From JAAFIM01 sp964467315 (GTDB lineage Bacteria > Bacteroidota > Bacteroidia > Chitinophagales > Saprospiraceae), in NCBI GenBank assembly GCA_964467315.1, contig CAYXSA010000007.1:1-64000 (forward strand): 64,000 nt of DNA. The letters run 5' to 3'. Shown piece by piece: positions 23,318 through 30,621 of the stretch. The notes beneath the pieces were generated by a model that was not told the DNA's origin, did not search any database, and worked only from the letters and a program-made list of their open reading frames with translations. A program made the position numbers and the translations under genes. Each line of letters starts with the position of its first letter. The first letter of the stretch is position 1.

Positions 23318-24460
23318 ATGCTCCAAAATAAGACCATCCTCATCATATCGCCCGAAACTTGGGGCACCAATTTCGTTTCCAAACACCACTACGCGAGCTT
23401 GCTCGCCGAGCGCGGCAATACGGTGTTTTTTCTCAATCCCCCCCACCCTACCAAACTGCAAGGAGTGCGCAAAACCCGCATCAACGAGCGGCTTTGGGTG
23501 CTGGATTATACGCCGATGGTACGCGGGGTGAATAGATTGTGGGGCTTTTTGCGCAATGGCATCAATAAACTCGTCATTGGGCAAATAAAGCGCGATGGCA
23601 TACACGCGCCTTTGGATATTGTTTGGAGTTTCGACCCTTTCCGCTTCCAAAATATGCAGCAATGGGGGGCGAAAATCTGCATTTATCATCCTGTAGATGT
23701 ACATCATTGCGCGCTGGAGTTGGATATAGTGCGCTCGGCAGATATGGTATTTTCTAGCGCTCAGCTTTTGCTGGAGCGTTTTATCGATGTTCCCGAACGG
23801 ACTACGCCGCGTTTGTGCATCAATCACGGCTTGGCGCAGCATTTTTTGGAGCCTGTGCAAGAGTTGCATCAGTGGCAGGATAATTTTCGGCTGCGGGTGG
23901 GCTGCGTAGGCAATGTATTGTATCCGTACATGGATAGGCAGACCTTGCTACAGATACTAAAAAAACACAGCGAGCTGGGTTTTTACTTTGTCGGTCCTTA
24001 CGAAAATAGCAATCTAAGCCCCCAAGAAGCCGCCGCCGATACGGAATTTATCGCTGCTCTAAAGTCGCTGCCCAATGTGCAATTGGTAGGCGCTCGCCCT
24101 TCGGCGGAGTTGCCTGCTTTTTTGCATTCTTTCGACCTGTTTTTGATGTGCTACAAAGGCGATACGCTCCGCGCCGAGATGGCAAACCCGCATAAATTGC
24201 TCGAATATCTAAGCACAGGCAAATGCGTGGTGAGCCATTATATCGACGAATATAAAACGCAAAACCGTTTGCTACAGATGGCGCAGACGAATGCGCAATT
24301 GCCCGCTCTTTTTGCGGAGAGCGTAAGGCGTTTGGAGGAGCTAAATGCCCCCGAAATGCAGGCGGCACGCCGCCAATTTGCCGCCGAAAACACTTACGAA
24401 AAGCAGCTACAGCGCATAGAAACGCAGTTGGATATTATCGGGGGGGGGTATAGTTTGTAA
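23318..24460 (+). CDS. GT-B glycosyltransferase
   Basis: The product is 380 residues from the ATG at 23318 (MLQNKTILIISPETWGTNFVSKHHYA). The frame extends upstream to 23246 but would translate a C10 tract, so the ATG is preferred. GT-B shape: an N-terminal Rossmann half, then LRVGCVGNVLYPYMD and a C-terminal half with VQLVGARPSAELPAFLHSFDLFLMCYK and the sugar-nucleotide motif HKLLEYLSTGKCVV. It resembles family 1/4 enzymes of surface polysaccharide synthesis; donor and acceptor are unknown. A C10 tract lies 7 bases before the ATG and a G9 tract (24440-24448) near the stop, both slippage-prone. Confidence 0.85.
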   Translation: MLQNKTILIISPETWGTNFVSKHHYASLLAERGNTVFFLNPPHPTKLQGVRKTRINERLWVLDYTPMVRGVNRLWGFLRNGINKLVIGQIKRDGIHAPLDIVWSFDPFRFQNMQQWGAKICIYHPVDVHHCALELDIVRSADMVFSSAQLLLERFIDVPERTTPRLCINHGLAQHFLEPVQELHQWQDNFRLRVGCVGNVLYPYMDRQTLLQILKKHSELGFYFVGPYENSNLSPQEAAADTEFIAALKSLPNVQLVGARPSAELPAFLHSFDLFLMCYKGDTLRAEMANPHKLLEYLSTGKCVVSHYIDEYKTQNRLLQMAQTNAQLPALFAESVRRLEELNAPEMQAARRQFAAENTYEKQLQRIETQLDIIGGGYSL

Positions 24461-24483
24461 TCAACAAAAAAAGTTTATCTTTG
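24455..24483 (+). promoter_or_regulatory. Promoter TTG-18-TATCTTTG for the ART operon
   Basis: TTG (24455-24457), an 18-base spacer and TATCTTTG (24476-24483) match the Bacteroidota -33/-7 consensus. It lies 35 bases before the ATG at 24518 and overlaps the end of the glycosyltransferase gene. Confidence 0.65.
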
Positions 24484-24517
24484 CGTGATTAGTTAACCAT
24501 AACCTTCCACGCATTTT

Positions 24518-25075
24518 ATGCAGCACAACACTCTAAACGACTTTGTAGAACAAGAACTGCAATGGGCATTAGAAAATTACCAAAAACTGAAACCAAATGC
24601 TGACCTATCTCCGTTAACTGTACAGGAAGCGGTTTTGCTGTACGAATACACCAAAGACGCTTACAATCGCCTAAATAGAGGTATTCGTCAACAAAGCACG
24701 GATGCCTATATTTTGGAATACGAAACGCATCTAAACGCCGTTTTAGCAAAATTGCCTGATTACGAGGGGCTGGTTTTTCGCGGAGCAAATGTTAGCCCAG
24801 AACGTTTGATAAAATATACAACTGCGCTAGAAAATGACGAAATTTTGCAAGAAAATTGCTTTCTCTCTACCACTACCGAAGAACACATAGCCCTTGATTT
24901 TTCCAACACCAATACGGTGTTTCATATCTATTCTTTACGCGGGAAAAAGGTGGTAAAATTTTCTCGGGAACAAGCCGAGGCAGAAGTTTTATTTTCCAGC
25001 AAGGCTTCTTTTCGCGTTTTGGGAATTGATTTTTTAGAGAATGGTTTCACAATCATAAAAATGGAGGAAGTATGA
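24518..25075 (+). CDS. ADP-ribosyltransferase (R-S-E class), stand-alone
   Basis: The product is 185 residues with no signal peptide or trafficking domain. It shows the ART signature in order: an N-terminal helix ending DAYNRLNRGIR, Arg88 in LVFRG, the STS-like LSTTT (116-120) preceding EEHIALDF, and the catalytic E154-x-E156 in EAEVLF followed by SKASFRVLGI. The ExE motif is typical of arginine-modifying enzymes. The protein is essentially the catalytic domain alone. It overlaps the next gene by 4 bases (ATGA) under a strong promoter and terminator, forming a compact two-gene unit such as toxin plus antitoxin, or effector plus chaperone. The target is unknown. Confidence 0.85.
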   Translation: MQHNTLNDFVEQELQWALENYQKLKPNADLSPLTVQEAVLLYEYTKDAYNRLNRGIRQQSTDAYILEYETHLNAVLAKLPDYEGLVFRGANVSPERLIKYTTALENDEILQENCFLSTTTEEHIALDFSNTNTVFHIYSLRGKKVVKFSREQAEAEVLFSSKASFRVLGIDFLENGFTIIKMEEV

Positions 25076-25416
25076 CCACCGCAATTAAAATTAAAGATTT
25101 TTTTGATTACGAAAAAAAATTTGGTGCAGCAGAGAGCTTACCTCAGGAGGAAGACCAAAATCATAAAAACACCTTCGTAATACGGGCTTTCAAGCAGGAG
25201 CTAAAAGTTTTATCCGATAAAATGGACTCCCTGAATAAAGCTTTTCGGCAAGCAACGGACAAGCGTGCAAAAGCCAAACTAATGCAAGAGATGACAGAAA
25301 TTCATCGAAAAAAAGCACATATTGAGGGTTTACTTTTTCCCATTTCCGCAGAAGAGCTACAAGCCGCCGCTGAAAGCCATTTCAAAAAAGTGCAATCTTC
25401 ACTTGATATAGATTAG
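25072..25416 (+). CDS. Coiled-coil partner of the ADP-ribosyltransferase
   Basis: The product is 114 residues, hydrophilic, and translationally coupled to the ART gene by an ATGA overlap. Residues 38-85 form a probable coiled coil (FKQELKVLSDKMDSLNKAF, then KLMQEMTEIHRKKAH), followed by ISAEELQAAAESHFKKV. It is too small to be an enzyme and matches no ADP-ribosylglycohydrolase motif. An antitoxin/immunity or chaperone role is inferred from the coupling only. Confidence 0.7.
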   Translation: MTTAIKIKDFFDYEKKFGAAESLPQEEDQNHKNTFVIRAFKQELKVLSDKMDSLNKAFRQATDKRAKAKLMQEMTEIHRKKAHIEGLLFPISAEELQAAAESHFKKVQSSLDID

Positions 25417-25423
25417 CCCCTGC

Positions 25424-25457
25424 GCCGCATAGCCCCCTACGCTATGCGGCTTTTTTT
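25424..25457 (+). terminator. Rho-independent terminator of the ART operon
   Basis: A ten-base perfect stem, GCCGCATAGC (25424-25433) with GCTATGCGGC (25441-25450), followed by T7. It lies 8 bases after the coiled-coil gene stop. Confidence 0.9.
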
Positions 25458-25500
25458 GCGGCAAAAGTTATAGAAAAAGCTATACCTTTGGGGCTTAGAC

Positions 25501-25585
25501 GCGTGAGGGATAGCAATGTAGAGCCGTAGCATGCTACGGCTCGCAATGAATAGCCCGACCGCCGCCGTTGGCGGCGGGCACGCCC
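25501..25585 (+). repeat. Family A element, copy 12
   Basis: The GCATGC-centred arm is lengthened by an outer pair (AGCAATG against GCAATGAATAG). The lower arm is short (GCCGCC with GGCGGC). It follows the ART operon terminator. Confidence 0.9.
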
Positions 25586-25600
25586 AAAAAAAAAGAAAGC

Positions 25601-25624
25601 TAAGTATATAAGTATATAAGTATG
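25601..25624 (+). repeat. Three tandem 8-base units before a start codon
   Basis: TAAGTATA, TAAGTATA, TAAGTATG in perfect tandem. The last unit overlaps the first ATG of the glycosyltransferase at 25622. Unit-number changes would alter spacing in the initiation region. Confidence 0.75.
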
Positions 25625-26716
25625 ATGTTTGGCAAAATACTCCTACTCCCGCCGCCAATGGCAGGAAAATCGGGCTTCCCTTGGAATCAAGAAGTGCCGC
25701 CGCAGCACTATCAAGCGGCGTATTACCCGAAAATTAGCATCATCACCCCCTCCTTCAATCAGGGGCATTTTATCGAGGAAACTATCCGCTCGGTGCTCTT
25801 GCAAAATTACCCGAACCTCGAATACATCGTTATCGACGGCGGCAGCACCGACGGTACGCTGGATATACTCAAAAAGTACGAAAAACATATAACATACTGG
25901 GTCAGCGAGCAAGACGAGGGGCAGAGCCATGCCATCAATAAGGGCATCGCACGGGCGACGGGCGAGGTGTTTAACTGGCTCAATAGCGACGATTATTATC
26001 TGCCCGATATGCTGCGCCGCGTGGGCGAAGCCTTTGCAGATGCGCAAACGCAGGCGGTTTGCACGCAGTCTTATTATGTGGACGAGGGGGGCAAAATCCT
26101 GCACACCAACCCCGCTACGCCGCACGATAAAGATTGGCTCAAAAGCCTTAGCCGCACGAGCATCAACCAGCCTGCGACCTTTTTGCGCTTGCAAAAGGTG
26201 AAGGATTTGGGCGGTGTGCAGCAGGCTTTGCACTATTCGATGGACTGGGATTTGTGGTTTCGCTATCAGCTGGCGTACAAAACTGCGGGCATCGTAAAAG
26301 ACGATTTTATTGGTCTTTGCTTCCGTCTGCATGGCGAATCGAAAACGACGCAGGAAGTCGACAGCGCCTTAGCCTCAAAGTTTGAAGACAATATGTGGCA
26401 GGTTTTGCGGGGCGGCGCGCAGGCGGCAGGCGATGCAAATTTGGTCAAGGGTTTGGACAATTTGGGCTTCACCGCGAAGGCAGATTATCATTTTCTGCTA
26501 CCCGAAGCGGCAAAAATCAGCAAGGAAGACATACGCCGCGCCGTGCATAATCACTTGTGCGACAAGGTAAATAAAGCCTATTATCGGGGCGCTTTTCGCC
26601 GCGCCAACGCTTGGGCGCAGCTCATAGACCGCAAGCTGCTCACGGAGCAAAATCGCAAGGATTTGGGCTATCTGACGCGGCGTATTTTCTTCAAAAAATG
26701 GTTTTCGAAGGAGTAG
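25622..26716 (+). CDS. Family 2 glycosyltransferase
   Basis: The product is 364 residues. The GT-A fold of family 2 is clear: KISIITPSFNQGHFIEETIRSVLLQNYPN, then YIVIDGGSTDGTLDIL, a SEQDEGQSHAINKGI stretch and the metal-binding NSDDYYLPDML. A C-terminal extension of about 110 residues is helical. Such enzymes transfer sugars to surface glycans; donor and acceptor are unknown. The start has two consecutive ATGs (25622, 25625), and the upstream 8-base tandem array could affect translation. It stands alone on the plus strand, about 95 bases before the next gene. Confidence 0.9.
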   Translation: MMFGKILLLPPPMAGKSGFPWNQEVPPQHYQAAYYPKISIITPSFNQGHFIEETIRSVLLQNYPNLEYIVIDGGSTDGTLDILKKYEKHITYWVSEQDEGQSHAINKGIARATGEVFNWLNSDDYYLPDMLRRVGEAFADAQTQAVCTQSYYVDEGGKILHTNPATPHDKDWLKSLSRTSINQPATFLRLQKVKDLGGVQQALHYSMDWDLWFRYQLAYKTAGIVKDDFIGLCFRLHGESKTTQEVDSALASKFEDNMWQVLRGGAQAAGDANLVKGLDNLGFTAKADYHFLLPEAAKISKEDIRRAVHNHLCDKVNKAYYRGAFRRANAWAQLIDRKLLTEQNRKDLGYLTRRIFFKKWFSKE

Positions 26717-26767
26717 GAAAATAACAAATTTTTGTAACAAAAAAAATTTTATTAGATTTTTATGCCC

Positions 26768-26775
26768 TAATTTTG
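26768..26775 (+). promoter_or_regulatory. -7 box TAATTTTG upstream of the DUF3800 gene
   Basis: A TAnnTTTG match 35 bases before the ATG at 26811, in an AT-rich leader. No TTG at the usual -33 distance. Confidence 0.5.
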
Positions 26776-26810
26776 TTGTACTTTTTCAAGTATATAAACT
26801 TCTCCCGATT

Positions 26811-27533
26811 ATGTTTTTAATGTATGTCGATGAAAGTGGCGATGTTGGGACACAAAACAGCCCAACTCGCTACTTTATACTTTCTGCCCTTATTGTCCAT
26901 GAAAGCCAATGGAGGACTTTATCTTTGGATTTGATGGAGTTCAGAAAGCTGCTTAAGAAGAGCAAAAGTATTCCATTCACCACAGAAATACATGCTACCG
27001 ATTTTCTAAAAGGGCACAGCAGACCCAAGCATCAGGGCTTAGACATCTTAAAAAAATGTATAAAATGGCTGACTATTCGTAAAGAGATAAGCATTATTTC
27101 TGTCGCCATTGACAAAAATGGGCATACAGAAAACGTTTTCGAGTTGGCTTGGGGGAAACTATTAGAAAAACTCAATGATATACTCAAGGCTGAAAAATTT
27201 CCTATTGACGAAAACGGTGCTGTAGGTGCTAAAGAATGTGGGCTTGTTATCCCTGATAAAACGGGGGAGAAATTGAGCAAGCTATTGCGAAATATGCAAC
27301 AAAATGCAGGAGCGCCATTTATGATAATAGAAGACCCTTTTTTCAAAGATTCCAAGAGGTCTTTATTAAATCAAATGGTAGACGTAGTGGCTTATTTTGC
27401 GCGGCAGCTTTTTGAGCCTAATCCTTACCTAAAAAATCAAGGGGGCTGGGACTTTTACAAAAATTTACTGCCTGTTATCAACAATTTTACTGCTGAAGAA
27501 ACAGATTACCCACATAAAATTGTGAAGGTGTAA
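26811..27533 (+). CDS. DUF3800 domain protein
   Basis: The product is 240 residues opening with MYVDESGDVG, the acidic N-terminal motif (D7, E8) that marks DUF3800, an RNase H-like fold. Later acidic residues fit the pattern: IHATDFLKG, ISIISVAIDKNG, LVIPDKTGEKL and the C-terminal NQMVDVVAYFARQLFE. The acidic cluster suggests a metal-dependent nuclease, and DUF3800 proteins are often found in mobile and defence contexts, but no activity is proven here. Monocistronic, with its own promoter and terminator. It lies near the ART and Septu-like genes, which hints at an accessory, possibly defence-related, neighbourhood. Confidence 0.8.
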   Translation: MFLMYVDESGDVGTQNSPTRYFILSALIVHESQWRTLSLDLMEFRKLLKKSKSIPFTTEIHATDFLKGHSRPKHQGLDILKKCIKWLTIRKEISIISVAIDKNGHTENVFELAWGKLLEKLNDILKAEKFPIDENGAVGAKECGLVIPDKTGEKLSKLLRNMQQNAGAPFMIIEDPFFKDSKRSLLNQMVDVVAYFARQLFEPNPYLKNQGGWDFYKNLLPVINNFTAEETDYPHKIVKV

Positions 27534-27537
27534 ACAA

Positions 27538-27556
27538 AAAAAGGGCTGCCCTTTTT
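27538..27556 (+). terminator. Rho-independent terminator of the DUF3800 gene
   Basis: AAAAAGGG (27538-27545) pairs with CCCTTTTT (27549-27556) around a CTG loop, directly behind the stop codon. The rest of 27557-27725 is AT-rich and shows nothing else. Confidence 0.75.
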
Positions 27557-27725
27557 GGGGACAGTCCTGGGGAAATCCTACATACAGATTGCACTTTCTT
27601 CTTATTATTCTCTAACTTGAACTAAGGCTGCATTTCAGATTACCTTACAAAGGTACAACAAGTTTTGTAAATTACAAAAAAACATATGCTTTTTTTGTAA
27701 AAAACTAAACCTACCTGTTTTTTTT

Positions 27726-27974
27726 CTACTTCTTCAGCCTTCCCACTGCCCGAAAACGCTCAAAAACCTTTGCCGTATGCGGGGCAGCAGCGACTTCTTC
27801 CGTCAAATCCTGCCCCGCCCAATGCTCATAATGCTTGCCCCCGCGCCATAGCCGACTGGCAGAAACATCATAAATTAAGCCCTCAAAAGCGACCCAAATT
27901 TCTTCGCGGTCTTGCCCATTGCGCAGCGCAAGTTGCGCGCGGCTGTATTCTGGTAGTTGGTCGTTTGGCGACAT
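27726..27974 (-). CDS. Cytochrome b5-like haem-binding protein
   Basis: The product is 82 residues, one cytochrome b5-like domain of the short bacterial type: LPEYSRAQLALRNGQD, WVAFEGLIYDVSASRLWRGGKHYEHWAGQDLT, then APHTAKVFERF and VGRLKK. Candidate haem ligands are His in GGKHYEHWAGQD and His in APHTAK. There is no signal peptide or anchor, so it is cytosolic. It may carry electrons or bind a haem or steroid-like ligand; no redox partner is adjacent. Monocistronic between a terminator and a family A element. Confidence 0.85.
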   Translation of the reverse strand: MSPNDQLPEYSRAQLALRNGQDREEIWVAFEGLIYDVSASRLWRGGKHYEHWAGQDLTEEVAAAPHTAKVFERFRAVGRLKK

Positions 27975-28020
27975 ATAATCCTAAGTTTCTGTAAATTTTC
28001 GCTACGCGTTCACTTTTTTT

Positions 28021-28127
28021 GGGCGTGCCCGCAGCCCCAAAAAGGGGGCTGCGGTCGGGCTATTTGAGCCGTAGCACGGCGTGCTTACGCACTTGTGCCA
28101 TACTACGGCTCTACATATCCCTCACGC
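28021..28127 (-). repeat. Family A element, copy 13
   Basis: The upper arm GAGCCGTAG...CTACGGCTC is expanded in the middle by about 24 bases (with GCACGGCGTGC and GCACTTGTGC), showing growth inside an arm. It sits between two divergent genes, not next to a stop codon. Confidence 0.9.
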
Positions 28128-28213
28128 ATTTTTATCCCGCCCGCGAAAGGCGCGGGCGGGCGCATTCCCAAAATAAAAACCCTCAAATAAAGCCCGAAAT
28201 ATCCGAAAAAGCG

Positions 28214-28221
28214 TAGCTTTG
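28214..28221 (+). promoter_or_regulatory. -7 box TAGCTTTG upstream of HMG-CoA reductase
   Basis: A TAnnTTTG match 40 bases before the ATG at 28262. Confidence 0.5.
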
Positions 28222-28261
28222 ACTAAAATTTTACAACATACCATCACACTACGCAATCACT

Positions 28262-29809
28262 ATGGAAATACCAAGCCTCGTACTAAAGCAGCTCTATAAT
28301 TTCAATAGTCTAAGCAATATCGAAGCGGGCGGCGTGCGCTTTACGCTGAAAAATCGCTTGAGCGACGCGAAAATATCGAAAATCATCGGCGTAAAAATCG
28401 AAGGCGAAAACATAGACCTCGCAGGCATACAAGTCCTTAGCGACGACCTAAGCTATGCCGCCGCCAATGTGAGCGCCGAACAGCCTGTAGACTTTCCCCT
28501 GAAAAAGGTCTTACATCTACATTGCGAGATACCACACCTCAAAGCAGGCAAATACGATATAGAAATTTCGGTAGAAACCAGCCCCTTCGGTACACTCGTA
28601 TTGAGCGTAAAAGACGGTATCTCCGACTCCAAACCCGCTACGCAGGTTATCCCCCGCGATAAAAACGATGACTACTCCCCCGAAGCCATCGCCGCCCGCC
28701 AGCAGTTTATACGCGACTTCACAGGCGTAGACGTACAACACATCAACAAATACTCCATCGACCCGCACACCTGCAAAGGCAACTGCGAACACTTCGTTGG
28801 CGTAGCCCAAATTCCGCTCGGCATCGCAGGCCCCATACAAGTCAACGGCGAACACGCAGTAGGCGAATTTATCGTGCCAATGGCTACCAGCGAAGGCACT
28901 TTGGTAGCCTCCTACAATCGCGGTATAAAAGTCCTCAACCTCTGCGGCGGCGCTATCTGCACCGTACAACGCGATGCCATGCAACGCGCCCCCGTCTTCG
29001 AGTTTGAAAATGCCCGCGCTGCCCGCAATTTCGTCGACTGGGTAAAAGCCCACTTCCGCGAAATCGCCATAGAAGCAGAAGCAACCTCCTCCGTCGCCCG
29101 CCTCCAATACATCGACCCCTATCTAAGCAACAAATTCGCTTACCTGCGTTTCAACTATTCCACAGGCGATGCAGCAGGGCAAAATATGGTCGGACGCGCT
29201 ACCTTCGCCGCCTGTAGCTGGATTTTGGAAAAATACCAAGCGCATAAAATTTTGCACTTCTACCTGGAGTCGAATTTTGCAACCGACAAAAAAGCCTCTC
29301 AAGTCAATATCATGCGCACACGCGGCAAGCGCGTAACGGCAGAAATCACCCTCAAAAAAGAGGTGCTTATGCAGCATATGCGCGTAACCCCCGAAAACTT
29401 GGCGCACCACTACGGCATCGCCAATATCGGCTCCTTCATGTCGGGTGCCAACAACAACGGCTTGCACTCCGCCAATGCCATCACCGCTATATTCATCGCC
29501 ACAGGGCAAGACGTAGCCAATGTCGCAGAATCCTCTGCCGCTATCGCATACGCCGAACTCACCAAAGACGGCGACCTATACTTCTCGATTACCATTCCTT
29601 CGCTTATTATCGCTACTTATGGCGGTGGCGTAGGACTCGCTACCCAAAACGAATCCCTCAAAATGCTGGGCTGTGCAGGACGCGACAAGGTCAATAAACT
29701 CGCCGAAATCATCGCCGCCGTCGTACTCGCAGGCGAAATATCCCTTGCCTCCGCTATTTCTTCTTCCGACTGGGTCTCCAGCCACGAACAATACGGACGC
29801 AATCGATAA
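28262..29809 (+). CDS. hmgA: HMG-CoA reductase (class I-like) with N-terminal beta-rich extension
   Basis: The product is 515 residues. The catalytic part starts near residue 135. Catalytic residues are visible: E211 in ATSEGTLV, the Lys pair 343-344 in TDKKASQVN, D417 in TGQDVANV and H508 near the C-terminus (SSHEQYG). VGVAQIPLGIAGP and TGDAAGQNMV are the usual substrate and nucleotide motifs. The enzyme makes mevalonate, the committed isoprenoid step. Residues 1-130 form a soluble beta-rich domain, not a membrane anchor, and I do not recognise it. Monocistronic; other mevalonate genes are absent from the window. Confidence 0.92.
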   Translation: MEIPSLVLKQLYNFNSLSNIEAGGVRFTLKNRLSDAKISKIIGVKIEGENIDLAGIQVLSDDLSYAAANVSAEQPVDFPLKKVLHLHCEIPHLKAGKYDIEISVETSPFGTLVLSVKDGISDSKPATQVIPRDKNDDYSPEAIAARQQFIRDFTGVDVQHINKYSIDPHTCKGNCEHFVGVAQIPLGIAGPIQVNGEHAVGEFIVPMATSEGTLVASYNRGIKVLNLCGGAICTVQRDAMQRAPVFEFENARAARNFVDWVKAHFREIAIEAEATSSVARLQYIDPYLSNKFAYLRFNYSTGDAAGQNMVGRATFAACSWILEKYQAHKILHFYLESNFATDKKASQVNIMRTRGKRVTAEITLKKEVLMQHMRVTPENLAHHYGIANIGSFMSGANNNGLHSANAITAIFIATGQDVANVAESSAAIAYAELTKDGDLYFSITIPSLIIATYGGGVGLATQNESLKMLGCAGRDKVNKLAEIIAAVVLAGEISLASAISSSDWVSSHEQYGRNR

Positions 29810-29958
29810 TCAAGGCACTATTTTTGCTAAGCTGCCAAACGCCTCTAAAATAGGACAAGCGCGAAAAATCTTATCCTTTCGCCCAACGCCCTACAAAAGG
29901 CAAACGTTTTGTTAAAATAAATAGGCAACAGCGTATACTACGCATTTGTTTTTTCGCT

Positions 29959-29966
29959 TATTTTTG
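29959..29966 (+). promoter_or_regulatory. -7 box TATTTTTG upstream of the EGF-like lipoprotein
   Basis: A TAnnTTTG match 39 bases before the ATG at 30006. The remainder of the gap 29810-29958 shows no repeats or genes. Confidence 0.5.
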
Positions 29967-30005
29967 TACTCGCATTCAAAACCAACCAATTTACAAACTT
30001 CCAAC

Positions 30006-30521
30006 ATGAAAAATCTATTCAAATCTTTCGCGCTTGCTATGCTCGCCTCTGCTACATTTTCTTCTTGCGAACAAGACCCATGTAAAGATGTGGTTTGCGG
30101 CGACCAAGGACAATGCGTAGAAGGCACTTGCGTTTGTAACGCTGGCTATGAGCAAGACGCAGCTGGTCTTTGCAACACTGAGCAACGCGCTAAGTTCTTC
30201 AGCAGCTATGCAGGCTCTGATATGTTCAATGGCAACACGTACACATACACACCTTCTATTGCAACAAGCAGCGTTAGCATCACCAACGTTCTCGTTAGCA
30301 ACTTCCGCCCAGACTTCTTCAACAACAGCGTATTGACTGCAACAGTTTCTGGCAGCACTATCACTGTTGCTGCTCAAGAACCAGACGGCGACGGCTACTC
30401 TATCGAAGGCTCTGGCACCCTCAGTGGCAACACTATCACTTGGGACTACAGCATCACAGGAGCAGACAACACAGGTACAGTCGTTACTAACGTACACACA
30501 GGTACTTGGACAAAAAGCTAA
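30006..30521 (+). CDS. Secreted lipoprotein with EGF-like Cys domain
   Basis: The product is 171 residues from the ATG at 30006 (MKNLFKSFALAMLASATFSSC), a lipoprotein signal with the lipobox ending at Cys21. Residues 25-60 form a six-Cys EGF-like module (DPCKDVVCGDQGQCVEGTCVCNAG and then GLC), a calcium-binding or adhesion-type fold common in Bacteroidota surface lipoproteins. The remaining 110 residues are Ser/Thr/Asn-rich strands (VSGSTITVAAQEPDGDG, GTLSGNTITWDYSI). Monocistronic with a strong shared terminator. Surface role is inferred. Confidence 0.8.
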   Translation: MKNLFKSFALAMLASATFSSCEQDPCKDVVCGDQGQCVEGTCVCNAGYEQDAAGLCNTEQRAKFFSSYAGSDMFNGNTYTYTPSIATSSVSITNVLVSNFRPDFFNNSVLTATVSGSTITVAAQEPDGDGYSIEGSGTLSGNTITWDYSITGADNTGTVVTNVHTGTWTKS

Positions 30522-30552
30522 GCATAATCCCAAAGGGATTATATAGCTAAAT

Positions 30553-30594
30553 AAAATGCCCCGCCCGTTCTCATCGAACGTGGCGGGGCATTTT
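30553..30594. terminator. Bidirectional terminator between convergent genes
   Basis: AAAATGCCCCGCC (30553-30565) pairs with GGCGGGGCATTTT (30582-30594); inner CGTTC/GAACG pairs extend the stem. T-runs on both strands serve the lipoprotein gene and rlmN. Confidence 0.9.
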
Positions 30595-30621
30595 CATTGC
30601 GGGCTTTTTGCGGTTTCAATT

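Noticed and set aside
28517..29107. Long antisense frame within HMG-CoA reductase (and similar antisense frames in fbp, PorP, OmpA-family and peroxiredoxin genes)
   Set aside because: They are reverse-strand shadows of well-supported genes in a codon-biased genome; their composition is not protein-like.
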